Shown here piece after piece: positions 10,865-18,380 of a stretch of 64,000 nt of DNA. Each line of letters begins with the position of its first letter. Within the stretch, counting starts at the first letter, position 1. Origin of the DNA: SZUA-35 sp963781035 (GTDB lineage: Bacteria > Actinomycetota > Acidimicrobiia > Acidimicrobiales > SZUA-35); contig CAWAEN010000006.1 in NCBI GenBank assembly GCA_963781035.1, positions 124,001 to 188,000 on the forward strand, given 5' to 3'. The position numbers were made by a program, and so were the translations under genes. The notes beneath the pieces were generated by a model. That model did not search any database and was not told the origin of the DNA. It saw only the letters and a list, made by a program, of their open reading frames with translations.

Positions 10865-11212
10865 ATGAACCTGACCGATCTCGTCGAAGCAACCCAGCTC
10901 CGCGATGACATTCCCGAGTTCGGGCCTGGCGACAACGTCAAGGTCCACGTGAAGGTCGTCGAGGGCAATCGTGAGCGTGTCCAGATCTTCCAGGGTGTCG
11001 TCATCGCCATGCGTGGCGCCGGTGCCGGTGAGTCCTTCAAGGTGCGGAAGCTGAGCTTCGGCGTCGGTGTCGAGCGTACGTTCCCCAAGAACAGCCCGAC
11101 CATCGACAAGGTCGAGGTCGTGTCCCGCGGCGATGTCCGCCGGGCGAAGCTCTACTACCTTCGTGATCGCGTCGGCAAGGCCGCAAAGATCAAAGAGAAG
11201 CGCGACAGGTAG
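10865..11212 (+). CDS. rplS: 50S ribosomal protein L19
   Basis: The ATG at 10865 gives MNLTDLVEATQLRDDIPEFG, followed by the L19 signature segments GDNVKVHVKVVEGNRERVQ, FQGVVIAM, FKVRKLSFGVGVERTFPKNS and the C-terminal RAKLYYLRDRVGKAAKIKE. At 115 residues the length is normal. L19 lies at the 30S-50S interface. A palindromic repeat element begins a few bases after the stop. Confidence 0.97.
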   Translation: MNLTDLVEATQLRDDIPEFGPGDNVKVHVKVVEGNRERVQIFQGVVIAMRGAGAGESFKVRKLSFGVGVERTFPKNSPTIDKVEVVSRGDVRRAKLYYLRDRVGKAAKIKEKRDR

Positions 11213-11217
11213 AAGCG

Positions 11218-11269
11218 CAAACCTCGGGTTCCAGCCCCACAATCCCGGGGGTCATAGCCTCCGGTTTCT
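11218..11269. repeat. Interspersed palindromic element, copy R1
   Basis: A ~50-bp GC-rich element right after the rplS stop, with CCTCGGGTT at one end and CCTCCGGTTT at the other, flanking CCCCACAATCCCGGGGG. It matches copies at 11717-11800, 28107-28156 and 29445-29530. It is a single-unit copy and the most diverged of the four. It may act as a transcription terminator or an mRNA-stabilising hairpin. Confidence 0.7.
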
Positions 11270-11343
11270 GGTGATCACTCGCCATCGCACCATCGTTGGT
11301 GCCGAGCGACAACGAGCTCGCTGTTCTGCCCGCTCGTGTTCTC

Positions 11344-11706
11344 GTGGCAACTCACAATCAATCCCTCGGTCGGCTCGGTGAAGACGCTGCCGCACACTGG
11401 TACGAGGCGAACGGTTTCACCGTCGTCGAGCGCAATTGGCGTGGTCATGCAGGCGAGCTCGATCTCGTGGCCGTCTCGTTCGTGCGGCGCCGTCCGCAGA
11501 TCGCGGCTTTTGTCGAGGTGAAGACCCGTTCGTCGTCGCGTTTCGGCTCCGGTGTGCTGGCGGTGGGGGCGAAGAAGCAGGAACGGATTCGCAGGTTGGC
11601 CGGGCAGTGGCTCTCCGAGCAACGGGCGCGCATCGAGACCGTTCGCTTCGACATCGTCGACGTCGACGGACGTGGCAACCTGCAGGTCTACGTCGCTGCG
11701 TTCTGA
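11344..11706 (+). CDS. UPF0102 family protein YraN (putative endonuclease fold)
   Basis: The family motifs are clear: LGRLGEDAAAHWYEANGF, then RNWRGHAGELDLVAV and FVEVKTRSS, which hold the E-x-D...E-x-K residues of the restriction-endonuclease-like fold. KKQERIRRLAGQWL and a C-terminal VRFDIVDVDG complete it. I chose GTG 11344, which puts LGRxGE at residue 8 as in relatives; in-frame GTG 11299 or TTG 11296 are alternatives. The biochemical role of YraN is unsettled. It keeps its usual place between rplS and comM. A repeat element begins right after its stop. Confidence 0.88.
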   Translation: MATHNQSLGRLGEDAAAHWYEANGFTVVERNWRGHAGELDLVAVSFVRRRPQIAAFVEVKTRSSSRFGSGVLAVGAKKQERIRRLAGQWLSEQRARIETVRFDIVDVDGRGNLQVYVAAF

Positions 11707-11716
11707 CGCTACCCAC

Positions 11717-11800
11717 CAACCCGAGGCTGTGGCCCCCGATTCTGTGGGGCTCAAACCCGAGGTTTGGGGCCCCCATTTCCGGGGGTCTTAGCCTCGGGTT
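11717..11800. repeat. Interspersed palindromic element, copy R2 (double unit)
   Basis: An ~84-bp composite between the convergent ends of yraN and the next gene. It starts with AACCCGAGGCTGTGGCCCCC and GATTCTGTGGGG, has an internal AAACCCGAGGTTT, and closes with CCGGGGGTCTTAGCCTCGGG. The outer arms are near-perfect reverse complements. It has the same architecture as the copy at 29445-29530 and could form a bidirectional terminator. Confidence 0.8.
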
Positions 11801-12159
11801 CAGAGATTGTCGCGGTTGTTCCAGCAGCCTCGGTGCCAGTGGCGTCGCAGATCCGGCTCCGCAGGCGGCACGGCCACGATGTGGCCCGTACCGGCCGGAA
11901 TCTCACGGTTGCACCCGGGGCACAGATACGCCTTGGTCGCCTGGTACGGCTGGAGGAATCGTGTCTCGGCGTCTGCAGCGGCGGACGGGTCCAGCAGGCG
12001 GGACGAACGCACTCTCTGGCGCTGCGCTGCCGTAGGAGCTCCCTCGGCGGTACGGCGCTTCTTCGCTCGCTTGGATGCCTTCTTCCGATTCGACGGCTTC
12101 TTCTTGTGGCGTGGTGTCTTGTTCTCCGGCCGACCCCGCGTCGGGCGCTGGTCGGCCAT
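11800..12159 (-). CDS. Basic N-terminal / zinc-ribbon-like protein
   Basis: This 119-residue protein begins MADQRPTRGRPENKTPRHKK with a Lys/Arg-rich, probably disordered first 45 residues. It ends in a compact Cys/His segment: YLCPGCNREIPAGTGH, then RRHWHRGCW. The C-x2-C ... H ... H-W-H-x2-C pattern suggests a small zinc-binding fold. Similar short proteins occur in many actinobacteria (often annotated only as ATP/GTP-binding), but their role is unknown. Its start overlaps the stop of a 36-codon membrane peptide gene (TGATG at 12157-12161), so the two are probably co-translated. The stop lies in the edge of repeat copy R2. Confidence 0.6.
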   Translation of the reverse strand: MADQRPTRGRPENKTPRHKKKPSNRKKASKRAKKRRTAEGAPTAAQRQRVRSSRLLDPSAAADAETRFLQPYQATKAYLCPGCNREIPAGTGHIVAVPPAEPDLRRHWHRGCWNNRDNL

Positions 12160-12269
12160 CAGCCGAAGATCGCCCAGGCGACCAGGCCAATGGCCATCAC
12201 CACAGAGGCAGCGACGAAGACGTAGTCGAACGGTGTTCGACGGTGTTGGCGCCTCGGGTCGAATCCCAC
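12159..12269 (-). CDS. Small single-pass membrane peptide (36 residues)
   Basis: From GTG 12269 the frame reads VGFDPRRQHRRTPFDYVFV, then a hydrophobic helix ending GLVAWAIFG. Positive residues precede one membrane segment of ~20 residues, so a single-pass protein with cytoplasmic N-terminus is predicted. The stop overlaps the start of the downstream zinc-ribbon-like gene by one base (TGATG), an arrangement typical of coupled actinobacterial genes. Function is unknown. The short length leaves some doubt that it is translated. Confidence 0.45.
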   Translation of the reverse strand: MGFDPRRQHRRTPFDYVFVAASVVMAIGLVAWAIFG

Positions 12270-12328
12270 CGAGCCAGTATGGGGTGTGACTCCCGTTTCG
12301 CCCCCGTTGCTGGCCGGCATCGCCTCGC

Positions 12329-12334
12329 TAGCGT
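12329..12334 (+). promoter_or_regulatory. Putative -10 box (TAGCGT) of the cytochrome c gene
   Basis: TAGCGT ends seven bases before GTG 12342, the spacing expected for leaderless transcription starting at the start codon. Confidence 0.4.
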
Positions 12335-12341
12335 CGGCGCC

Positions 12342-12695
12342 GTGTTCTCCAGAGTCGTCGCCACGATCGCCACCCTGATCGCCGTCTGCCTACTCGGCGC
12401 GGGCTGTGGAGGCACCGCGCCCGAGGTTGCCGAGGGTGCCGATCCCGCCCTCTCCGAGGGTCGCTCGATCTGGGTTGCACAGTGCGCGAGTTGCCATGGA
12501 GCGTCCGGGGGCGGAGGTCGTGGACCCAAGCTGTCGGAGGGTGAGGTGCTCGACCGTTTCCCCGAGGTGGCCGATCAGGTCGACCTCGTGCTCAACGGCA
12601 AGGGTGCGATGCCGTCCTACGCCGGCCGACTGAGCGATGAACAGATCGAATCCGTTGTTCGCTACACCCGCGAGGTGCTTGCTGTCGCCGAATAG
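12342..12695 (+). CDS. Small c-type cytochrome lipoprotein
   Basis: GTG 12342 opens a signal peptide with a lipobox (VCLLGAGC), so the mature protein should be lipid-anchored outside the membrane. The haem-binding motif is CASCH near residue 50, followed by GPKLSEGEV, and the distal methionine ligand is likely in GKGAMPSYAGRLSDEQIESV, a class I cytochrome c pattern. At 117 residues it is a mono-haem electron carrier. The TAGCGT box upstream supports this start over an in-frame ATG further 5'. Partners are unknown; the SURF1 gene and CO dehydrogenase elsewhere in the window indicate an aerobic electron transport chain. Confidence 0.88.
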   Translation: MFSRVVATIATLIAVCLLGAGCGGTAPEVAEGADPALSEGRSIWVAQCASCHGASGGGGRGPKLSEGEVLDRFPEVADQVDLVLNGKGAMPSYAGRLSDEQIESVVRYTREVLAVAE

Positions 12696-12783
12696 GTGGC
12701 TGTTTCCTTCAACGCACCGTTAACCTCACTTCTGTTCGGTGGCTTCGGCCCCCTCATCGCATCTACGAGCGAGAGCGGGCGCC

Positions 12784-14307
12784 ATGCTGGCCATCATTCC
12801 CACTGCGGTTGTCGACGGAATCGACGGCCTTCCCATCACGATCGAGGTGATCAACACCGGGACCGGGACGCCGCGTTTCACCGTGGTCGGTCTGCCGGAT
12901 GCCACGATCAGGGAATCGAGAGACCGAGTCAGGGCGGCGTTGCTGAGCAGCGGTTTGTCGTGGCCGGCCACGCTTCCGCTCACGGTCAACCTGGCACCGA
13001 GCGATGTCCGCAAACACGGGGCCGGGCTCGACCTGCCGCTGGCCCTCGGCGTGCTGGTTGCGTCGAGGCAGCTCGACGCCGCCCAGGTCGCCGGCTTTGC
13101 TGCGGTCGGTGAGCTCGGGCTCGACGGCACCATCCGTCCGGTTCCCGGTCTGATCAGTCTGGCCGAGGCGATGCGGGGTGATGATCTGCTGGTGCCGATC
13201 GAGGGTGCGGGTGATGCCGCCATCGTCGCTGCCGGTCGGGTTCGTGGAGCATCGACGTTACGCGAGGTCGTGGAGGGGCTGAAGGGTGAGGGGCCGTTGC
13301 CGCCGGTCGTCGACGCTCCCACTGCCCTGTGCGAGCGTGGTCACCGTCCCGAGTTGGCCGATGTCCGCGGTCAACCATTGGCTCGTTGGGCCCTGGAGGT
13401 CGCCGCCGCCGGGGGACATCACACGTTGATGGTCGGCCCGCCGGGAGCGGGCAAGACCATGCTGGCCTCACGGCTGGCCGCACTCCTACCGCCGATGGAC
13501 CCAGAGGATGCGATGAACGTGGCCAGGATCAATTCGGTGGCCGGGCTGCGACGTTCGGGGGTCGGACTCGACCGACGTCCACCCTTCCGTGCCCCGCACC
13601 ACGGTTTGTCCCACGTTGCCCTGATCGGTGGCGGCTCCAACGGCATTCGCCCAGGAGAGATCAGTGCGAGTCATGCAGGTGTGCTGTTCCTCGACGAACT
13701 CGGTGAGTTTCCGCAGAAGCTGTTGGACTCCATGCGCCAACCGCTCGAGGAGGGTGTTGTGCGGATCAGTCGAGCGCACGCGTCACGAGAGCTCCCGGCC
13801 CGGTTCCAGCTCGTGGCCGCATCCAACCCATGTCCGTGCGGGAACGGTTGGAGCGAGGGGAGCTGTCGATGCAGCGAACAACAGCGGACCAGCTATGCCC
13901 GCCGCTTCTCTCATCCGCTGCTCGATCGTTTCGACATCAGGATCGAGGTCGCCCCACCCGAGCCCCGTTCTCTTCTCGGGCCGTCGTCAGAGGAGACCAC
14001 CGCCGAGGTCGGCGCACGCGTGGCCGTGGCCCGAGACCGGGCGAGGCACCGCGGCGTGCGGTGTAATGCCATGCTCCGCGCCGACCGGCTCGACACGATT
14101 GCTCCACTCGAGCCGGCGGCGCGCGACCTGCTCGAGGCAGCGTTGCTCGACGGGATACTGACGGCGCGGGGCTTTCGCAGAGTCTGGCGATTGGCGCGGA
14201 CGATCGCCGATCTCGACGGCGGCCCGGAACACATCTCAGCGGCCCACGCAAGCAGTGCTCTGCTGCTCCGAATCCGGCCGGCCGCTCTGCTCGGAACTGC
14301 ACGGTGA
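12784..14307 (+). CDS. comM: YifB/ComM family Mg-chelatase-like AAA+ helicase
   Basis: ComM/YifB is a hexameric AAA+ branch-migration helicase that helps integrate incoming DNA during transformation. From ATG 12784 (MLAIIPTAVVDGIDGLPITI) it has the N-terminal S5-like fold (VVGLPDATIRESRDRVRAAL), Walker A GPPGAGKTM near residue 218, Walker B AGVLFLDELGEF, the zinc-binding NPCPCG...GSCRCS insert and the C-terminal ChlI-like helices. The intact frame is 507 residues. The start fits relatives that begin near MLA. It ends in a GTGA overlap with dprA, a classic competence pairing. Confidence 0.95.
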   Translation: MLAIIPTAVVDGIDGLPITIEVINTGTGTPRFTVVGLPDATIRESRDRVRAALLSSGLSWPATLPLTVNLAPSDVRKHGAGLDLPLALGVLVASRQLDAAQVAGFAAVGELGLDGTIRPVPGLISLAEAMRGDDLLVPIEGAGDAAIVAAGRVRGASTLREVVEGLKGEGPLPPVVDAPTALCERGHRPELADVRGQPLARWALEVAAAGGHHTLMVGPPGAGKTMLASRLAALLPPMDPEDAMNVARINSVAGLRRSGVGLDRRPPFRAPHHGLSHVALIGGGSNGIRPGEISASHAGVLFLDELGEFPQKLLDSMRQPLEEGVVRISRAHASRELPARFQLVAASNPCPCGNGWSEGSCRCSEQQRTSYARRFSHPLLDRFDIRIEVAPPEPRSLLGPSSEETTAEVGARVAVARDRARHRGVRCNAMLRADRLDTIAPLEPAARDLLEAALLDGILTARGFRRVWRLARTIADLDGGPEHISAAHASSALLLRIRPAALLGTAR

Positions 14308-15437
14308 CCTCCATGTCCGATGACGATCTCTACGCGCTGATCGTGCTGCTGTCCCTCGTCAACATGGGACCGAACAGGATTCGAGCGCTGACGGCATCCA
14401 ACGCTCCCGCCGATGCGCTCGCCCATCTCCGCCGGCGACGGCTCCCCCCGATCGGTGGCGACCAACCGCCTCGAATCTCGGCTGACGTCGCGTTCTCCTG
14501 GTTCGACGACCTCGCTCGGGCCGAGCGCTCGGTCGACCTCGATGCCCATCGCTTGCACGAGTACCACGTGCTCGATCCGTCCGATGAGCGCTGGCCGTTC
14601 GTGGGTGATCCGTATCCGCCCGTCCTCGTGTTCGCCCGCGGTGATCTCGGCCTGCTGGCGCTGACCTCGAAGGTCGCCATTGTCGGAACGCGGCGATGCA
14701 GCTCGGTCGGCCGGCAGGTGGCGTCGGCCATGGGGGCGGACCTCGGAGCGGCAGGAGTGGGAGTGGTGAGCGGTCTCGCGCTCGGTGTCGATGCAGCTGC
14801 TCATCGTGGCTGTCTCGATGCCGGTGGCCCGGCGATCGGTGTCGTTGCCTGCGGGCTCGACGTCATCTACCCGGCATCGAACCGCGGCTTGTGGGAACAG
14901 ATCGGGTCGAACGGCCTTCTCCTCTCCGAGGTGCCGCTCGGGCAACGGCCGACCAAGTGGCGGTTTCCTGCCCGCAACCGGCTGATCGCCGCACTGAGTG
15001 ACCTCGTGGTGGTGGTCGAGAGCCATGAAAGGGGCGGCGCACTGAGCACGGTCGATGAGGCGATGGCCCGCGGCATCACCGTCGGCGCCGTGCCCGGGTC
15101 CCCGTTGTCCTCGGCGTCCGACGGCACGAACAGCCTGCTGTTCGACGGGGCGATGCCCGTCCGCCATGGTGCCGACGTCTTGTCGGCCCTGGGCGTGACC
15201 CCCCACGCCGATGCGGTGCCAACGGCATCGGCCGGACCCGCTGTCGACCTCGCCTCGCTGACATCCGATGAGCGCCGAATCGTCGAGGCAGTCCAGGGCG
15301 GCACCGTGCATCTCGATCGGATCATCGAGATCCTCGGACTTCCCGCACCACAGGTCGGAGGCCTCGTGTCAGGTCTCGCCGCTCGTGGTGTCATCGAGGT
15401 CAAGGGTCATACGGTCTCGGCGGCTGCCGCCCCATGA
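14304..15437 (+). CDS. dprA: DNA-processing protein DprA
   Basis: DprA loads RecA on incoming single-stranded DNA. The Rossmann core is plain: VAIVGTRRCSSVGRQVAS, VVSGLALGVDAAAHRGCLDA, VVACGLDVIYPASNR, FPARNRLIAALSDLVVVVE and a C-terminal winged-helix (VHLDRIIEILGLPAPQVGGL). GTG 14304 overlaps the comM stop; ATG 14313 is an alternative. The length is 377 residues. The last ~38 bases overlap the 3' end of the convergent SARP gene (15400-15437), so the two transcripts are complementary there. Confidence 0.94.
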   Translation: MTSMSDDDLYALIVLLSLVNMGPNRIRALTASNAPADALAHLRRRRLPPIGGDQPPRISADVAFSWFDDLARAERSVDLDAHRLHEYHVLDPSDERWPFVGDPYPPVLVFARGDLGLLALTSKVAIVGTRRCSSVGRQVASAMGADLGAAGVGVVSGLALGVDAAAHRGCLDAGGPAIGVVACGLDVIYPASNRGLWEQIGSNGLLLSEVPLGQRPTKWRFPARNRLIAALSDLVVVVESHERGGALSTVDEAMARGITVGAVPGSPLSSASDGTNSLLFDGAMPVRHGADVLSALGVTPHADAVPTASAGPAVDLASLTSDERRIVEAVQGGTVHLDRIIEILGLPAPQVGGLVSGLAARGVIEVKGHTVSAAAAP

Positions 15438-16176
15438 TTTCCGGCGTGCGTCCGGCAAGAATGTCCTGCTCCATTGCGGTCAGCTGGTCGTTCGGCGCCA
15501 GCCCGACCTCGCTCAGTTCGTTGCGTAGACGAGCACACGCCCGCAAGGCCTCGACCCGGCGGTCGCACTGCGCCAGAGCGGCGATCAACAGGAACCAGAG
15601 ATGCTCCCGATAGGGGTGTTCTTCCACGGCGCTCTCCAGTTCACCGACAACCAACTCGGCGTGTCCCAGCGCCAGGTCGGCCTCGAGCGCGAGCTCCATC
15701 GCCACCAGCCGCAGCTCGTCAAGGCGATACGACTCGAGCCGGAACGCCTCGTCGTCGGCCAGATCTCCAAACGGGCGACCCCGCCACAGCGCAAGTGCCT
15801 CGCGGCAGATGTCCTGGCACCGCTCGGGGCTCTCTCTCGACTCGGCAGCCTCACCGACCAGCCGCTCGAAAGCCAGCGCATCGATGTTCCTCGCTTGGGC
15901 TGAGAGCTTGTACGAGTGGTTGACGCGGCTGATCGATTCGGCACCGAGGATCTGACGGAGATGTGAGATGTACGACTGAAGTGTGTTGTACGCCGAGTCT
16001 GGCGGGTCTTCGTCCCACAGGACGTTGTAGAGATGGTCGATCGAGACGGCGTGACCGGCGCCGACGGCGAGGGCTCCCAACAACGAGCGTGCCTGGCGGC
16101 CGCCGACAGCCACAGACCCAGAAGTGGTGAGCACGTCGATCGGCCCGAGCAAACGAATCATCTGGTCGGTCTGCAC
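15400..16176 (-). CDS. SARP-type transcriptional regulator (winged helix + BTAD)
   Basis: GTG 16176 is preceded by a strong AGGAGG at good spacing. The N-terminal ~95 residues form an OmpR-like winged helix (IRLLGPIDVL, then SVAVGGRQARSLLGALAV and LWDEDPPDSAYNTLQSYISH). The rest is the bacterial transcriptional activator domain (ALALWRGRPFGDLADDEAFR; LEADLALGHAELVVGELESA). At 258 residues it is a minimal SARP like those activating secondary metabolism, without an NB-ARC or TPR extension. It is divergent from the 72-bp-repeat membrane protein gene, its most likely local target; 16177-16333 would hold both promoters. Confidence 0.88.
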   Translation of the reverse strand: MQTDQMIRLLGPIDVLTTSGSVAVGGRQARSLLGALAVGAGHAVSIDHLYNVLWDEDPPDSAYNTLQSYISHLRQILGAESISRVNHSYKLSAQARNIDALAFERLVGEAAESRESPERCQDICREALALWRGRPFGDLADDEAFRLESYRLDELRLVAMELALEADLALGHAELVVGELESAVEEHPYREHLWFLLIAALAQCDRRVEALRACARLRNELSEVGLAPNDQLTAMEQDILAGRTPEIMGRQPPRPYDP

Positions 16177-16333
16177 GTCGTCCTCCTTCTCTTCCAGTCT
16201 CCTCCAAGAAATCTCCAAGAGCAGTGCCAGAAGTCCCACAGTTTCCACAGGGGCACCGCAGTAGGGGCCTCAAGCCGTTGGGAGGACAATCGAAACGAAG
16301 GAACACCAACCAACCCGAGGAGAGGAGCACAAA

Positions 16334-17017
16334 ATGAACAAACTGTTCGAACGAGACGCAATTCGGGAAACGGCCGAAACCCTTCCCGATCGACACGAAG
16401 TCCTTCCGAGGCTTCCCGACGATGTCACCATTCCCGATGACGCCCGGGCACTGACGCACCCGGTAGACGCAGGCGGTCGCCGTCCGGCAGTCGGCATTCG
16501 CTGGATGCGATGGGTGCCCGTGGTCATCCTGCTGGTGGCTGGGGCGGTCGCCGCAGCCTTGGTGCTGCAGAGTGACAGCTCCGAAACCGTGGCCGGCGAT
16601 GCTGTCCCGTGGACGCAGCCGACTGAGGGTCCGGGGTCGAACACGCTCGCCCCTACCGGCGTGATCGTGGGAACGGTCCCGTGGACGCAGCCGACTGAGG
16701 GTCCGGGGTCGAACACGCTCGCCCCTACCGGCGTGATCGTGGGAACGGTCCCGTGGACGCAGCCGACTGAGGGTCCGGGGTCGAACACGCTCGCCCCTAC
16801 CGGCGTGATCGTGGGAACGGTCCCGTGGACGCAGCCGACTGAGGGTCCGGGGTCGAACACGCTCGCTCCTACCGGCGTGATCGTGGGAACGGTCCCGTGG
16901 ACGCAGCCGACTGAGGGTCCGGGGTCGAACACGCTCGCTCCTACCGGCGTGATCGTGGGAACGGTCCCGTGGACGCAGCCGACTGAGGGTCCGGGGTCGA
17001 GCACACTCGCCCCGTGA
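16334..17017 (+). CDS. Single-pass membrane protein with six 24-residue tandem repeats
   Basis: ATG 16334 follows GAGGAGAGGAG. Residues 1-57 are hydrophilic and cytoplasmic, with paired prolines and acidic residues. One membrane helix (WVPVVILLVAGAVAAALVL) spans roughly 60-78. The exterior part is almost only a perfect 24-residue repeat, VPWTQPTEGPGSNTLAPTGV plus IVGT, in six copies with the last cut short at SSTLAP. The total is 227 residues. No enzymatic domain is present, and the layout resembles anti-sigma or wall-anchored stalk proteins. Repeat copies differ by only a few silent or terminal changes, so expansion is recent or copy number is kept homogeneous. It is divergent from a SARP regulator. 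Function is unknown. Confidence 0.8.
   Translation: MNKLFERDAIRETAETLPDRHEVLPRLPDDVTIPDDARALTHPVDAGGRRPAVGIRWMRWVPVVILLVAGAVAAALVLQSDSSETVAGDAVPWTQPTEGPGSNTLAPTGVIVGTVPWTQPTEGPGSNTLAPTGVIVGTVPWTQPTEGPGSNTLAPTGVIVGTVPWTQPTEGPGSNTLAPTGVIVGTVPWTQPTEGPGSNTLAPTGVIVGTVPWTQPTEGPGSSTLAP
16604..17014 (+). repeat. 72-bp tandem repeat, five full copies and one partial
   Basis: Units start at 16604, 16676, 16748, 16820, 16892 and 16964, with exactly 72-bp spacing, beginning gtcccgtggacgcagccgac. Copies 4 and 5 share a single c-to-t change (gctcgctcct); the final copy stops after 51 bp with gagcacactcgccccg. All lie in one reading frame of the membrane protein. Confidence 0.97.
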
Positions 17018-17507
17018 GAGAGGTCCGGCGACGTCGGGAGCGATTCCGACTCGTCGGACCTGGTGACGTACAAGAGGTGTGAGTAGATCGGGAGGGGTCG
17101 GGCAACCGCCACACCGTGATCGCCCGCAGATTGCCCGGACTGATCCGGCCGGTAGTGTTGCCGATCGTGATCACTGCGGCGAAGGTCAAGTACCTCGAAG
17201 CCCTTGGCTTCGAGCGCTTTCCCCCGTCGACGACGACACCCCAGCGGGTGCCGACGGTGATCTGGTCGATCGGCTCACCCGCCAGCATCGACCACCGAGC
17301 GTGATGGTTCGATCCACTGTTCAAGCGGAGGATTCCGGTTCGTCTCCGGACATCACCACGCTGGGCGGAAAGATTTCCGAAGAAACATCCTCAAGTTCTC
17401 ACTTTGTGTGGTTGGACTCCGACGGAGAGTGGGGGCGGCGCACGTCGAGCAATGTGCTCGAGCGTCACCCGACACCTTCAGAAGAATCACCAACCTTGGC
17501 GGGAACA
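17018..17507. other. Stretch without a confident gene between repeat protein and whiG
   Basis: No protein family is recognised here. A TAGTGT box (17153-17158) lies eight bases before GTG 17167, which opens a 45-codon frame to 17304, but the peptide has no recognisable features. The whiG frame is open upstream to about 17079, so whiG could start earlier than annotated. The transcript start of whiG probably lies within this stretch. Confidence 0.4.
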
Positions 17508-18287
17508 GTGGGACACATCGACAGCACAGTCGAGCTCGACGACGTATGGGCTCGTTACAAAGAGGCACCGACGCAGGAGGATCGCGATCAGCTGATCGTG
17601 TACTACGCACCGTTGGTGAAGTTCGTGGCCAGCCGCATCGCAGCCGGCTTGCCCCAGAACGTGGATCAGGCGGATCTCGTCAGCTACGGGATGTTCGGTC
17701 TGATCGACGCCATCACCAAGTTCGATCCCGGCCTCGGCTTCAAGTTCGAGACCTACGCCATCGCTCGCATCAAGGGGGCGGTCCTCGACGAGCTTCGTTC
17801 CATCGACTGGGTGCCCCGATCGGTGCGAGCCAAGGCCAAGTCGGTCGAGCGGGCGATGACCAAGCTCGAGTCGCAGCTCCACCGGTCTCCGAGCGACGAG
17901 GAGATCGCAGAAGAGCTCGATCTGTCGATGACCCAGCTCACGACGCTCTACAACCAGATCAGCTCACTCGGCATCGTTGCCCTCGACGACATGTTGTCGT
18001 TCGGCGGAGGCGACAACGTCACCCTCGGTGACACCCTCGCCGACCGACGCGAAGGTCCCGGTGGGGTCTACGAGCGGGTCGAGATGCGGCAGATGCTCGC
18101 CGAGGCCATCAACAAGATGAGCGAGCGCGAGAAGATCGTCCTGACGCTCTACTATTACGAGAATCTGACACTCAACGAGATCGGAAACGTTCTCGGTGTC
18201 ACGGAGAGCCGGGTGTGCCAGATCCACACCAAAGCGGTGCTCCACCTTCGCTCGCGGCTCACCGCCGCCGAACGCGAAGCCGGCTGA
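17508..18287 (+). CDS. whiG: FliA/WhiG-family RNA polymerase sigma factor
   Basis: This group 3 sigma factor shows region 2 (YYAPLVKFVASRIAAGLPQN, then DLVSYGMFGLIDAITKFDP and FKFETYAIARIKGAVLDELR), region 3 and region 4 (REKIVLTLYYYENLTLNEIG, VTESRVCQIHTKA). The RIKGAxLDELR and DWVPRSVR elements are diagnostic of FliA/WhiG. I place the start at GTG 17508 (VGHIDSTVELDDVW), giving 259 residues; the frame stays open ~140 codons upstream. It lies in the dprA-whiG-rpsB order common in actinobacteria. No flagellar genes are in the window, so a developmental or stress role is likelier, but this is inferred. Confidence 0.9.
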   Translation: MGHIDSTVELDDVWARYKEAPTQEDRDQLIVYYAPLVKFVASRIAAGLPQNVDQADLVSYGMFGLIDAITKFDPGLGFKFETYAIARIKGAVLDELRSIDWVPRSVRAKAKSVERAMTKLESQLHRSPSDEEIAEELDLSMTQLTTLYNQISSLGIVALDDMLSFGGGDNVTLGDTLADRREGPGGVYERVEMRQMLAEAINKMSEREKIVLTLYYYENLTLNEIGNVLGVTESRVCQIHTKAVLHLRSRLTAAEREAG

Positions 18288-18380
18288 CCCGGCCGGATCT
18301 GCCGATCGCGGCCCGGCGCCGAACGCTCGAACAACACCCTCACTTCCCCCAAACGCACGGTTCGAGGTGAGGAGGCGCAG

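Noticed and set aside
16604..17014. Regular repeats as a CRISPR array
   Set aside because: Units are 72 bp, contiguous without spacers and encode one reading frame; no cas genes are nearby.
17167..17304. 45-codon frame with a TAGTGT box at leaderless spacing
   Set aside because: The peptide has no recognisable domain, signal or membrane helix and no neighbour overlap; kept only as part of the described gap before whiG.
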